NCBI RefSeq assembly: GCF_007565055.1
Contig: NC_044554.1
Location: 49,821,176-49,885,175 of the forward strand
Length of the DNA: 64,000 nucleotides
From: Rhinopithecus roxellana
Lineage: Eukaryota; Chordata; Mammalia; Primates; Cercopithecidae
Reading direction: 5' to 3'
A model generated the notes under the pieces. That model worked only from the letters and a program-made list of their open reading frames with translations, was not told the origin of the DNA and ran no database searches. How positions within the stretch are numbered: the stretch's first letter is position 1; each line of letters opens with the position of its first letter. Positions 38,304 to 49,796 of the stretch are shown piece by piece. The translations under genes and the position numbers were made by a program.

Positions 38304-39454
38304 AAAAACAGTTGATTGACACAATAACTTAAGAAAATAAAATATAATAGCAGTACAGTGCATGGATAGGTTGGTGATTGAGCAATCTACCAATAAAAAA
38401 AATTAAGAATGTTATTGCAATGGTTAAGAGGAAACAGATCCTTGAACTTGGGTGGTGGCTATGGATAAACGAAGGAAGGCTAGATTCTTCCAGTTTCCAG
38501 CCTAGATGACTGCGGAATTGGGAGCCATAAACATGGCCTTTGTGGGAGGGGAGGACTATCTGTGTATCTTTAGATGTGTTGAATGTGTGGTGGTGGTCAA
38601 TCTAGTGGTTAGAGATGTGGGCTGGGACTCAGAGGAGGACAAAATCCAGATTTGAAATTCATTTACATTTTAAAGATCGCTTTGGTTAAAGTAGGTGAGA
38701 TTTCTGAAGGAGAAAATAGAGATTTTTTTAAAACAAAGAAAAGAAAAGAAATATGGGGACATCCATGTTTAGAAAATGGCAGAAAGACAGGGAGCTAGAG
38801 AAGGAGGCAGACGAGGGAACCCAGGATGGTAGGAGAAATTCAAGAGTGCAGAGTCCTTGCAGTCAAGGGTGGAAGTGACTTCAGAGATGGGTTATTTGTA
38901 GCCAATGAAAAACAGGCGATAGTGATCTCTAACATATATATATATATATTTTCAACCACTACAGTACATTTTTGCATTTGTGGGCCTTGCCAAAGTGGAC
39001 AGATACTTCTGATTCTGCTGTAAAGACCAGTAGGGAGAAGTTTTTCATCCTGAGAACTTGTCTCTTTCACCTCTCAAGAGACTAATTACTTGCCCTCCTT
39101 GCAAACTTCCTGAAAAACTGAAGAGCTAAGTGGAAAGTAATTACCTCCTTCTGAGATGCAGATACTTTTCCTCAGCTTCTCCTCCTAAAATAATCAGCAC
39201 AGGAGTCACTCAGTGTCCTCCCCAGGGACTCCTTCCTGCTACTCTCTTTTCTCTGCACATTCCCCTCTTAAAAAACTAAAAATAATCAATAGCCTGTAGC
39301 AGGCTATGCCTGTTTTTCATAGGATTTCCTTGGAAGTGGTGTCTCTGGTCAGTTTTGGGGAAGGTATGACTAGCCTTGGGCCTTCACAGCAATCACCGCA
39401 GGGAATCTAGCATCACGCAACCTGACTTGCCCCACAGCCTTGCCTGTGGTTCTT
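38304..39454. other. Unique interval with a TA tract
   Basis: (TA) run at 38,934-38,951. A weak L2-like antisense patch may lie at 38,640-38,700 (AAAGATCGCTTTGGTTAAAG). Otherwise nothing. Confidence 0.45.
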
Positions 39455-39620
39455 TGCTCTTCAAAGTGTGATGCTTGAAACAGCACTGGCATCTCCTGGG
39501 AGCTTATTGGAGATGCAGAATCTCAGGTCCCACCTGATACCTCCTAAATCAGAATCTGCATTTTTGCAGGATCCCCAGGTGATTCCTATGCACATTAATA
39601 TCTGAGTAACGCTGATCTAA
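39455..39620 (+). mobile_element. MER5A hAT (Charlie) element
   Basis: Nearly full MER5A: TCTTCAAAGTGTGATGCTTG, GGCATCTCCTGGGAGCTTAT, AATCTCAGGTCCCACC, AATCAGAATCTGCATTTTTG, CCCCAGGTGATTCCTATGCAC. Confidence 0.88.
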
Positions 39621-40231
39621 ACAATTTGCTGGTAGAATTTTCAAACAGAAAATTGTATAAGAAAGCCCTTGTTCCAATCTCAACAATGTGAAAGGCATTG
39701 GAAGAGGGAATTTGGGGACACATTTGCTATTATTGGAGCCATCTTTCCTTGGTGACCTTTATCCCAGGTCCCATTTCCAGAGACAGTAGTAACCAGGATA
39801 AAGACCCTGAAGACTCTCATCCTAGTCTGACTTTAAACTTCTTGAGTGACTTCAATCAATGGCCCAGCCTCTGACTCACTGTTAGAATTCTATGTGGACA
39901 TGACCTAGAGATGTCTAGATATATTGGTTCCAGACATTTGTCTTAATGTGGCAGGGTCGTCAATGTGCATAATGTCAAATGAGACTCCTGGATAGATAGA
40001 AAAGAAAAAATAATTTTAAAAAAATCTTGCAACTTGCTGGGAGGAATCTTGGGATTCTGGTTCCAAATCAAAGTAGCTGTTATAAAAGGCTCCCCAGGTT
40101 TAAGACATGATGTAAGTAAAACACAGCCTCATGGAATTGCAAGGGAGTAGGTCATGTAGGCCTACCTCCCTCTGTCTCGGTGCAGGCATCCTCACTGCAA
40201 CACACTGAACAGACTGGCTTAGGGACTCTGC

Positions 40232-40335
40232 TTGAACCAAGTCCAGGGATGGAGCATGCCCAGCTGTGGGAGGCAGCCCCTTTCTTCACTGCATGGTTCT
40301 AGATTTTAAGAAGAAATCCTTATGTCAAACCTCAA
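40232..40335 (+). repeat. Local 104-bp direct duplication, copy 1
   Basis: Pairs with 40,813-40,916. The two have the same length, no gap, and about 11 mismatches in 104 (roughly 90 percent identical). Both start TTGAACCAAGTCCAG and share CCCCTTTCTTCACTGCATGG. The flanks do not match. The source family is not recognised. Confidence 0.88.
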
Positions 40336-40812
40336 TATGACTTCCTCTAACCTTCACCCATTGTCCCAGTTCTGCCTTTTTCAGTTATGCAGGCATACTA
40401 GCAGGTAAGCAAAGATATCTACGCATTCCCCTCCAAAATATTCAGGTTTACAAATAGGAGGTTGCGTCAAACTGTTTCTAGAACTCTTGCCTTCCATATT
40501 GCTTTGTTTGGTTCCTGTTAGGCACATCTTGGAACTGATTGTGGTACTAGTTTAGACAACTAACTGAGATGTAGAGCAGTGAGAAACCTTTTCTCTTGCT
40601 CTGTTGACTATATTTCTTACCATCAACTAAGATGGCATTCCGTGTTTAGGTTATCATGCTAACTCATATTCCAAATTCATATAAACCTCATGATTAATGA
40701 CAGCTAGCATTTATTGAACACCTACTATATTCTAGGTACAGGAAAAACAAAGATTTGTAAGGCACGACACCTAACATAAGGAGCTCAGAACCCACATATA
40801 GACAAAACTACA

Positions 40813-40916
40813 TTGAACCAAGTCCAGAGATGGACCATTCCAAACTGTGGGAGGAAGCCCCTTTCTTCACTGCATGGTTCTAAATCTTCAGAAGAAATGC
40901 TTATGTCAAACCTCAG
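40813..40916 (+). repeat. Local 104-bp direct duplication, copy 2
   Basis: Second copy, 581 bases downstream of copy 1 and in the same orientation. No poly(A) tail or terminal repeat marks it as a retroposon. The rest of 39,621-41,984 is otherwise unassigned, apart from a possible MIR scrap at 40,700-40,745. Confidence 0.88.
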
Positions 40917-41984
40917 TGTTTGAAACCTCAGGAAATTTGACATAAGGATGAGTCCTGGGTTCCTGAAGGCAAAGCTCTCAGGGAATGCCCCATTTCTTTT
41001 GATTAAGTTAAAAGTTAAGTTGAAATGACTTTTTGAGGTCCAAAGAACAGTTTTATAGGCTGAGAAGAGGAAAAGTGAATTCCTGAGAGAGGCAACTGAG
41101 TGTGTAAAATAACATAGACATAAAATGGTATATTGTGTAGACAACCAAAGCCTAAAAAGACAGGATTAATGAGTGGGTTTCTGGAGACTGGCCATGGGCA
41201 TCATCAGTAATCAGACCCAAGTCCCCCAGTGGACCTGTAAGTGTCCTCTGCAAGATGCTCCACTCACTGAAATATCAGGCCATATTTGATTACAGCAAAC
41301 TTCAGTGTGTACATCAGTGTAGAAATCTCTGCTTGCCTAGGGCAATCATATTGTAGTCACCAAAGGTGCTATTTACCTTCAGTGCTGAAACTGTATTGCC
41401 TTTAATTTTGCAAATAACCTAAGTAAGTTCAGAGAGCTCAGCTTTTCTGAAATACTTGATTTCCCTCTCTGCCAGCAGCTGAATTAGTCACGTGTTATAC
41501 CCCTTTAAGGTTGGTTTGCTCAGGTCCTCCAACAAAAGGGAGGCATGGGGATGAGACTGAGAATGGGGGGATCTGCCTTCTGTGTCTGTGAAGGAGAAGG
41601 AAGGAAATCTGTGGTGTCCCCTCTCCTTAGATCACAGCCAACTTCCTCCATGACAAGGACAAGGGCCTCATATACAGTCCTTTGGACTCACCCCCAGGGC
41701 TGGGTAACCCAAGAACTTCTGGGTGAGTTGTCCACTGAGTGAGAGAAGTGGCAGAAACACAAATGTGAGTGATGAGCTTCCCAGCTGCTAGTGAAGAAGC
41801 CAGGTCCCCTCATATATGGAGGATCCTGTGTCTATCAGATAAAATAATTCATGAGTTCCCTTATAAGGGCAATGCCATGAGCTTTACCTCCATAGGACTT
41901 GGCAGGTGTCTAACTCAAGGGAAGGAGAATGACAGCAATGCAGCGTTGACTGGGGAGCAGGATCTAAGGGAAACCCAGAGGTAG

Positions 41985-42640
41985 GATGCTAGTGATGTTC
42001 TGGAGCCCCCTGGAGAACCCATAGTGGGGCATTGCTACAAGGTTCCTGAGATTGTGGAAAGGACTTTAGAATTGGCTAACTGGCAGAGGCTGGAATGGCT
42101 TGGAGGGCTCAGAAGAAGACTGGAAGGTATGGGAAAGTTTGAAACTTCCTAGAGACTTGTTGGATGGTTTTGACCAAAATGCTGATAGTGATATAGACTA
42201 TGAAGTCCAGGCTGAGGTGGTCTCAGCTGGAGATGAGGACCCGAATGCTGGTAGCCAAGGCAATGGGGAAAATGTTTCCAGGGGATGTCAGAGACCTTCA
42301 CAACAGCCCCTCTCATCACAGGCCCAGGGGCCTAGGAGGGAAAAATAGTTCGTGGGCCAGGCCCAGGGCCCCACTGCTCTGTGCGGCCTCAGGACTTGGT
42401 GCCCTATGTCCCAGCCACTCCAGCTCTAGTCGTGGCTAAAAGGAAAAAAGGTACAGCTCAGGTCTTTGCTTCAGAGGGTGCAAGCCCCAAGCATTGGCAG
42501 CTTCCACGTGGTGTGCAGAGGACAGGAGTTAAGCTTTGGGAACCTCTGCCTAGATTTCAGAGGATGTATGGAAATGCCTGGAAATCGACCATTAAATTGG
42601 CAGGAATTAAACACAGCCATGATAAAAAAAAAAAAAAAGT
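41985..42640 (+). mobile_element. MaLR (THE1/MST) internal-region fragment without LTRs
   Basis: GGAATGGCTTGGAGGGCTCAG, GAAACTTCCTAGAGACTTGTTGG, CTTCCACGTGGTGT and CTAGATTTCAGAGGATGTATGG follow the THE1/MST internal sequence in order. Neither side shows an LTR. The 3' end has a run of 15 A (about 42,625-42,639). Frames are broken. These non-autonomous elements are not known to encode full viral proteins. Confidence 0.85.
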
Positions 42641-43784
42641 AGATAACAGAAACTCGTAATCAAATAAGTTATGCTAAAACAAAGGTGATTCATATTAAAA
42701 ATTCCTCGTTGCTTTGCTACATTGTACTTTTGTCCATGAGACTGAGGTTATTTAGGCCACGTGTCTCAGTGTGGTAGAAATACTATATGGGGCGATGCAG
42801 CGGGGCATCTTTCCCTAACTCCAACTTCAGATGTCATCTTGGTAGCTTAAAATTGGACATGGTGAAAATATTGATAGCAGGAAGCTGGCAAATGCTAGAA
42901 TTCAGCAAATGGAGAGCTGGGGCTAAACATTTACCAGCAGACCACTGAGCCACGACCACCATTCCTCAGTACCTGTCAGGCATTGTTGAAGAAACATATG
43001 TACATCAGAAAACCTAGTGCTGAAAGAATTAGTGAATCAGACCGATAGGAATCTAGTCCACTATAGGCAACACTGACCTTTTCTTAGTTTGACCCAGAGG
43101 GTTTTTCACCTCACCAAACTCCTAAAATCCCACCCGTGCAGGGTCTTGATGTTACTACCAACCACCGCAAGATCCAGGCCTGACTTTCCTTTGGAAAGTG
43201 ATTATACACCTTTGTCTTCCTTCCTCGAAAACTTTCATACCCTCGGTTTCTTGTTCTCTAATCCTCCCAACTAGAAGAAATAAATCCACTTTTTGGCTTC
43301 CTACTGGGATTTACATATGTGAGGATGGATTCTTGGGTTAGCCATTTAGAGCTAGGATGCCAGACAAGTGAAGGGTGGGTGGGAAGATATTTGGGGCCAA
43401 GGAAAACATTTTAGTTTCATGAAATCCTGCCATGATTTTGCCTACACTTAAATTAGTTCTAGGTGTTGAAAGCAACCTTGCCCTCCTACCACCCGGAAAT
43501 TAGGTTACAGTGTAAGCCACTTCTATGAAGTGAAAAGGCTGTTGCCATCAGTGCATCTACATCCAATGACCTTACATAGACAAAAAACCACATCAACTGT
43601 TCTCACCTCCCAGGGAAAATGGTATCATAGCAAAGGGACTGTGAATCCATTGTATAATTAACGTTGTATATGAACAGAATCAAAATATTTATTCAAAATA
43701 AAAATATCTTACCCATATAGGTATTATGTGCTATATACTTCAAATGCTCATAGAACCAATTGTGATCAATAAAATAGTAATCTT
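42641..43784. other. Unassigned interval
   Basis: 43,089-43,300 has an AATAAA-containing, LTR-like look (AGAAGAAATAAATCCACTTTTTGGCTTCC), but I cannot name a family. The remainder is unrecognised. Confidence 0.4.
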
Positions 43785-44225
43785 TTTTTCCTTCTTTCCA
43801 ACATTTATTTTGGGTTCAAGGGGTACATGTGCAAGTTTATCACCCTGGTAAATTGCACATTGCTGGGGTTTGGTGTACAGATAACTTTGTCATCAAAGCA
43901 ATTAGCATAATATCTGATAGATAGTTTTTCAGTCCTCACCCTCCTCCCTCCCTCCACCCTCGAATAGGTCCCAGTGTCTACTATACCCTCATTTGTGTCC
44001 ATGTATACTCAGTGTTTAGCTCCCATTTATAAGAGAAGATGTGGTATTTGGTTTTCTGTTTCTCTCTTAATTTGCTTAGGATAATGACTTCCAGCTCTAT
44101 CTGAGTTGCTGCAAAGGACCTGACCTCACTGTTTTTTATGGCTGCGTAGTCTTCCATGGTGTATATGTACCACATTTTCTTTATCCAGTCCACCATTGAT
44201 GGGCATCTGGGTTGCTTCTATGCCT
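43785..44225 (-). mobile_element. L1 3' end
   Basis: Minus-strand L1 3' UTR plus the ORF2 C-terminus (WIKKMWYIYTMEDYAAIKNS on 44,196-43,981). 3' UTR features include GGGTACATGTGCAAGTTTAT and ATTAGCATAATATCTGATAG. It is 5'-truncated at about 44,225. Confidence 0.92.
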
Positions 44226-44729
44226 ATGATATTGAAACACAAATCTTTAAAAGTAACATTGAATCTATACTTGCTTTCTGCCAATATGTGTTTCTTTCAA
44301 GTGATGGATACTAAATGTGCAATTACTGTGAGGAAAGGGTTACTAGAATTGTTGCCATTACAAGTCTACAAACTTGTAGAAACTTAATAGATACGTGTTC
44401 AATAAGGGTCTAGAGGAGGCAAAACAGCAGCTTCAGATCCTGGAGGTTCCAACTGTGAATTAATCCAACTTTTAATTCAGATGGAAGAAGAAAATTCCAA
44501 AGATGGGGAGATGGAAAAAAAAGGTCTGAAGAACCAGATCCTGCTGTCAGTTCTGCCATCTCTTTGACCAACTCATTCTTCCTCTCAACCATGTTTCCCT
44601 TTCCCACTAAAGCGGGCCAGGAACACTACTTGCTGCAGTTTCAGAATCAGAAATTTTCCTTCTGAGCTCTCATACACTCCATAGGAAAACACCTTATTGA
44701 AATTAACCACATTTTTAAATTTCTCTCAG
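44226..44729. other. Unique interval
   Basis: Nothing recognised. Confidence 0.5.
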
Positions 44730-44845
44730 TACAGGGAACCCCTTGAGGTCAGACTCCACATTTCTTTCGTCTTTAACAGCCACTGCTGAGTGGAGTGTTT
44801 TATTCATGATGGGTGATCAGTGAATCTTTATTTAATTGAATTACT
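44730..44845 (+). mobile_element. L2 3' end fragment
   Basis: AGGGAACCCCTTGAGGTCAG, CCACATTTCTTTCGTC and GTGATCAGTGAATCTTTATT match the L2 tail. Confidence 0.65.
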
Positions 44846-45975
44846 ATAAGGGTAAAAACCAAATGGAAAATATATGTAAAAGTGGTTCGTAAAGTATGAA
44901 AAGTATGCAAAAGTAAGATATTGTTAGTAGAATTATTCTTATTTTACTCATCCTTCTTTCATTTACTTTACAAATACATACTTTTCTAGGTAGCAAGCAG
45001 AGAATAAACAGAGGAAAACAACATCAATTCATTCAACAGCAATTGCAAACACCAGAGTCATTGCTCTGTTATGTAATTAAAGAACTAGCAAAATTTTGGT
45101 CCAGAAACTGAAACTAGGAATGTAAAACTTGGCTGAGGGGTATCTCAGCAAGAAAGAAAGACACTTTCCGAAAGCCAGAGAAAGCCAGAGAAAGGGGTGC
45201 CTCGTTTAGGAAGGAGTTAGCTTGGGATAAGAGGAGGTCACAAGGAGATCCAACGGGCTGGCAAGCAAGCTGCATCTCCCAAGCTCCAAATGAGCCTACC
45301 TCATTCATTTCCACATAGTGGATTTTTTAAATGCTCGACATTTGTGATAAATTAGTAGTTTTATTGTTTTCAAGTAAGTGTAGCTATGAATAAACTCCTG
45401 ATTGTAGTTTATATATCACAAATTGGGAAATAGAGTTTGGTAAATTAAAGTATATTTACAGAAACAATGTGTCAGAACAACTTAAACTGGGGATACTTTA
45501 GAAAATTTCGCGTAGGAGAAAGCTAAGGGAACACCATGATCCTGAGGTCAAAGTAACTGGAAGATTTTTTAAATTTCCGGCTATAGTTGGAGGAGGGAGG
45601 ACAGTGGAGCTGATGTTTGACTCCAAAGGCTGCATGGGACATAATAGACTTTCAAGAATTTTATACCCACACGTATGTGAATGTAATATAATGTCCATAT
45701 TTTATGTAATGTACAATATAATACGTATGTGTGTAAAATAGGATATATAATGACTGAATAAATGAATTGACTAAGTTTATTACAATCCCTTGCCTTTAGG
45801 CAAATGAATGTTTCTAATCATACAGGAGCAAAGTTTATTTTATCTTTCTAAAACTCTGAATATTTCCTCTCTGGAAACCACGTAATTCCTCACTAGTGGA
45901 GATTTGTCTTGTTTTAATTTCCCTCTGTTTCATCTTTCTCTGATGCAAAGGTACCTGATGAATTGCACTCTCACA
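44846..45975. other. Unique interval
   Basis: Nothing recognised. AT-rich near 45,690-45,760. Confidence 0.5.
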
Positions 45976-46275
45976 GTGTCCACCTTATAGTCAATGTGCT
46001 ACTCAGGTGTCATCTCATTAGGAAGCCGTCATTCAGCCCCTGCCTGGTCTCAGTGTTGCTCTCCTGTATGCTCATAAAACCTTCCGTGAATCCACTGTTG
46101 CACTTTCCCCACTGTGCTGGAAACAGCTATTTATCACTCTTTCCTTCCTTAGGCCAAGAGCTTTGTCAGGCGAAGAACCATATATGCCTTTTTTACCTTC
46201 TTAGCCTCTACCTGTTACAGTGCCTGACATACACAGCCTACTCAATATTGATGAGATGAATGAATGGATGAATAA
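45976..46275 (+). mobile_element. L2 3' end
   Basis: Plus-strand L2: GGTGTCATCTCATTAGGAAGC, AAGAGCTTTGTCAGGCGAAG, CAGTGCCTGACATACACAGC and a GAATGAATGGATGAATAAT terminus. Confidence 0.8.
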
Positions 46276-46812
46276 TCATATAAGGACCCAGCCCTCCCCG
46301 CAACACTCACACACACGTTGAAAAACAATCAATTTGTTTTTGGTAAGTTTTGCTTTTTCCCTTGATCCCATGTAGCCCAAGCACTTATGATGCATACACT
46401 CAGCAATGGTGCATACTGTGATAGAGAAGCACGCCCCGAACATGCACACACATGCGCACATATGTACACACATACACATCCATGTACACATACTGGGACT
46501 GGATACTACCTCTTGATCAGAGAGCACTTCTTGGCTACTCTTCCTCAAATGCAAAGCACATGCACTTCCCTTTATTGAAAGCTCTGGGTACTCTCAGGGT
46601 TCTTATGGCTGCCAGGGGATGTAGGGAACACTTCCATGGTGGCCCATAAGAGCTTTGGGCCAGACAGTGCAGCACTGAGGGCTCACTGTAGTTATTGCTC
46701 AGAGGAAAAAAACTAAAGAAACTCAACAGTGGTCTTCCCACTCACTGGAGGTCTCCCTCCCCACAGAACTGCTTGATGGAGGCAGGCCAGGTCCCCCCAG
46801 GCCCCAGGCTCA
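46276..46812. other. 3' flank of the OR pseudogene
   Basis: Contains an AC-rich patch at 46,440-46,495. No polyadenylation site can be assigned with confidence, and nothing else is recognised. Confidence 0.5.
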
Positions 46813-47753
46813 TCATTGTGCCTTGCAAAGGCCTTTCAGCCTCTGCATCTGCCCCTGTAGCACTGTTTTAACTGTCTCATTGCGGAAGGTAAGGATAAAG
46901 GGATTGAGGAAGGGGGTGAGAACTGAAGTCACCAAGGCCACGACCTTCCTGACTTGCACAGAGTGAGCTTTGCCAGGCCTGACATACAGAAAGATAGTAC
47001 TACTGTAGCCAATGAAGACCAGTGTGAGGTGAGACCCGCAGGTGGAGAAAGTCTTCCGGCGGCTGCTGGCAGACGGGATCCGCAGCACGGTGGTCATTAT
47101 TAGCCATAGGAGATGAGGGTCACCAGGAAGGAGCTGAGGACAAAGGCCAAGGCCATCAGAAAGTCCCAGAATTCCAATAGGCGAGTGTCAGAGCAGGACA
47201 ACTGCAGGAGAGGTGCGCTATCACAGAAGAAGTGGCTAATGATGTTGCTATGGCAATAATCAAGATGAACTCGGGAGAGGACAGTAGGTACCATGGCTAG
47301 GAAAGGAGCTGACCAGGCAGCCCCAGCCAGCTGGACACACACAGCCCTGCTCATCAGAGTGCCATAGCGCAGTGGGTGGCAGATGGCCACAAAGCGGTCA
47401 AGGGCCATGTCTGTCAGGATGAGGAAGGAGGCGGAACCCAGGGAAAAGTAGAAGTAGAACTGGACCATGCAGCCAGTGAAGGTAATGACTTTGTGGGGGA
47501 CCAGCAGGTCTGAGAGCATCCTGGGCACTGCAGTCATGGTTACCAAGATCTCCAGCAGGGAAAAATTGCCCAGGAAGAAGTACATGGGTGTATGTAGGTG
47601 GGTGTCAGCTATGACCATAACTATAATGATGGTGTTTCCCATGAAGGCGAGAAGATAAAGCATGAGGAAGGGGCCAAACAGAAGAGCCTGCAGCTCACCG
47701 AAGGAGGAGAAGCCTGAGAGGACAAATTCGGAGGGCTGGCTCAAATTTGCCAT
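46813..47753 (-). pseudogene. OR6V1: Olfactory receptor OR6V1-like, broken by a one-base deletion
   Basis: A single-exon class II (family 6) odorant receptor, a seven-helix G-protein-coupled receptor of olfactory neuron cilia. The chosen ATG (47,753-47,751) gives the N-terminus MANLSQPSEF with an N-glycosylation site (NLS). An upstream in-frame ATG at 47,936 is rejected because it adds a non-receptor leader. Visible family motifs in order are GN in TM1, LHTPMYFFLGNFSLLE (TM2), MALDRFVAICHPL (TM3/IC2, the MAYDRYVAIC site), SY at the end of TM5, TFSTCGSHL (TM6) and PFLNPFILTFRNE (TM7). The first frame ends in TAA after LISYG (47,102-47,100). The rest resumes one frame over at 47,097. The span is 941 bases, where 313 codons plus stop need 942, so one base is missing from what should be TAY-ATA. 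No other lesion is visible. Translation would stop after 217 residues, without TM6-TM7. The OR6V1 name rests on remembered similarity to the human gene. A sequencing error remains possible. Confidence 0.88.
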
Positions 47754-48032
47754 GATCCACAGGCTAGGGCCCTGCATGCAAGGGAAACAAAAGACAGATG
47801 GAGAGGCAGAAACAGAGAGATAGAGACAGAGAACCACTGACCTTGAAACAGAAGAAACAGGGACAGAGACAGAGAATAGAGAGAGAAAGGCAAGTAGCCA
47901 GCGGGTGATAAACAGAAGAGCAGAAAGAAAAAGCAATCAAGATAACAAAATGGAATAGGAGAGTCATAGAGAAACAGAGTGAGGGTATCAGTGAAGGGAA
48001 AGACATAGAAAGCCATTTTTAAGAAGAGAGAA

Positions 48033-48348
48033 GGCTGGGGATGGTGGCTCATGCCTGTAATCTCAGCACTTTGGGAGGCTGAGGTGGGAGGATCACCTGA
48101 GGTCAGGAGTTCAAGCCCAGCCTGGCCAACATGGTGAAACCCTGTCTCTACTAAAAATACAAAAATAAGCCAGGTGCAGGCACCTGTAATCTCAGCTACC
48201 TGCAAAGCTGAGGCACGAGAATTGCTTGAGCCTGGGAGGTGGAAGTTGCAGTGAGCCGAAATCGTGCCACTGCACTCCACCCAGCATGACAGAGCAAGAC
48301 TCCATCTCAAAAAAGAAAAAAAAAAAGAAGAAGAAGAAGAAAGAAAAA
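48033..48348 (+). mobile_element. Alu 280 bases upstream of the OR start codon
   Basis: Diverged plus-strand Alu with an A-rich tail that has become (GAA)n at 48,326-48,342. It lies between the receptor ORF and copy A of the duplicated flank. Confidence 0.93.
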
Positions 48349-48924
48349 CAGAGAAGTGGATTAAGGAAGACCACATGGCAACAGACATTGACATTCAGGA
48401 AGAAAACAACAGAAGAACAGAGAAAGAACAGAAAAAAAATTCAAATATGAGAGAGGGAGAAATAGAGAAATACAGAAAGGGGAGGAACACAGAAAAAAAG
48501 AGAGGAGGGAGAGAGAGCATTAGTGCACGTGACCCAGAAGCCCCCGAACGTAGGCTGATCCATCTGTGTCACACCAGAGATTGTGCCCCAAGACCCTGTT
48601 TAAAGGCTCCCTGCGAACCTTTCTGAGCTGCCTCTCTGAGGATCCTCACTTGTGCACATTTCTCCGGCTGTGATCATGAAATTAGTGAAAGTCAGAGTTT
48701 TGAGTCCAGAAATTAGTGTCTTTTAGAGTGGGCCTCTGCTTCGTGTTTGCAAAGATAGAGAGCAGAAAAGGTGCAGGAGGTCAGGGAGTGAGGCCCGGAA
48801 ATCCAAGTGACTGCTCTCCCGGTACACACACAGTCATCAGGTTTCCCAAGGGTGTCAGGGTCTACCCAAGGGCGCTGCTTTGCTGTCTCCACTGCACTTC
48901 CCCTCCCCTCGTGGTGCAAAGCGT

Positions 48925-49165
48925 AAGCTATGGAGTTGGCCTCCTGTGTTTGAATTCTGGCTCTAGACTTGCTTGTCACGGGCCATAAATCTGCTCTTCT
49001 TTGTTACTTACTCTCTCTGAGCCCGTTTTCTCAGCTATAAAATAAAGGTATTACTGGTACTTAGCCTCTATGGTGATTATAAAATCAAATAAGTAAACTA
49101 CTTAGTGCAGTGACTGGCACATACTAGCCAACAAATCGTTGTTGTTATTGTTATCACTGTTCTTA
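48925..49165 (+). mobile_element. MIR in copy A
   Basis: Long plus-strand MIR: GAGTTGGCCTCCTGTGTTTG, TTGTTACTTACTCTCTCTGAGCC, TTTCTCAGCTATAAAATAAAGG, CAGTGACTGGCACATACTAGCC. Confidence 0.88.
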
Positions 49166-49483
49166 TTGTTACGACTATCAATAGAACTCACATTTTTTTG
49201 GCCCATCGTCTCTCTACACTTCTCGTTGCCAACATGTGCATGTGTGTGAATATCTTTACAGCTTTACACTGTTTCTTGGAATTTCAATTCACCAAAAGGG
49301 TACTTTAAAGCATTTCAAACACAAACAAACATAAGTATTTATAACACAAACTGTCAGGAGTGGAAGGAGTGAAGCTGTATATAGATATACTCTGGCCCTT
49401 TCTCCAGCCCCATAAAAGCTTCATCTGGGGCTGTGTCCTGGCCACCCAGCAATGACATTCTAATTTTCAAAAGCCTTGCACCT

Positions 49484-49796
49484 GGCCGAGCGTGGTAGCT
49501 CGCATTTGTAATCCCAGCACTTTGGGAGGCTGAGGCGAGTGGATCACAAGGTCAGGAGTTCAAGACCAGCCTGGCCAACACAGTGAAACCCCATCTCTAC
49601 TAAAAATACAAAAATTAGCTGGGCATGGTGGTGGGCACCTGTAATCCCAGCTACTTGGGAGGCTGAGGTAGGAGAAGCACTTGAACCTGGGATGTGGGGT
49701 TGCAGTGAGCTGAGATCGTGCCAATGCACTCCAGCCTGGATGACAAAGTAGACTCCATCTCAAAAACAATAAATAAATAAATAAATATAAATAAAT
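49484..49796 (+). mobile_element. Alu (S-like) specific to copy A
   Basis: Full-length Alu with a TAAA-type tail. Target duplication AAAAGCCTTGCAC at 49,469-49,481 and 49,798-49,810. Absent from copy B, so it postdates the duplication. Confidence 0.94.

Noticed and set aside
42100..42659. Acidic open frames at 42,100-42,659
   Set aside because: They fall in MaLR internal sequence with broken frames.
47741..48394. 217-residue minus-strand frame upstream of the receptor
   Set aside because: Most of it is antisense Alu plus low-complexity purine/pyrimidine sequence. It has no receptor motif and is out of frame with the receptor.
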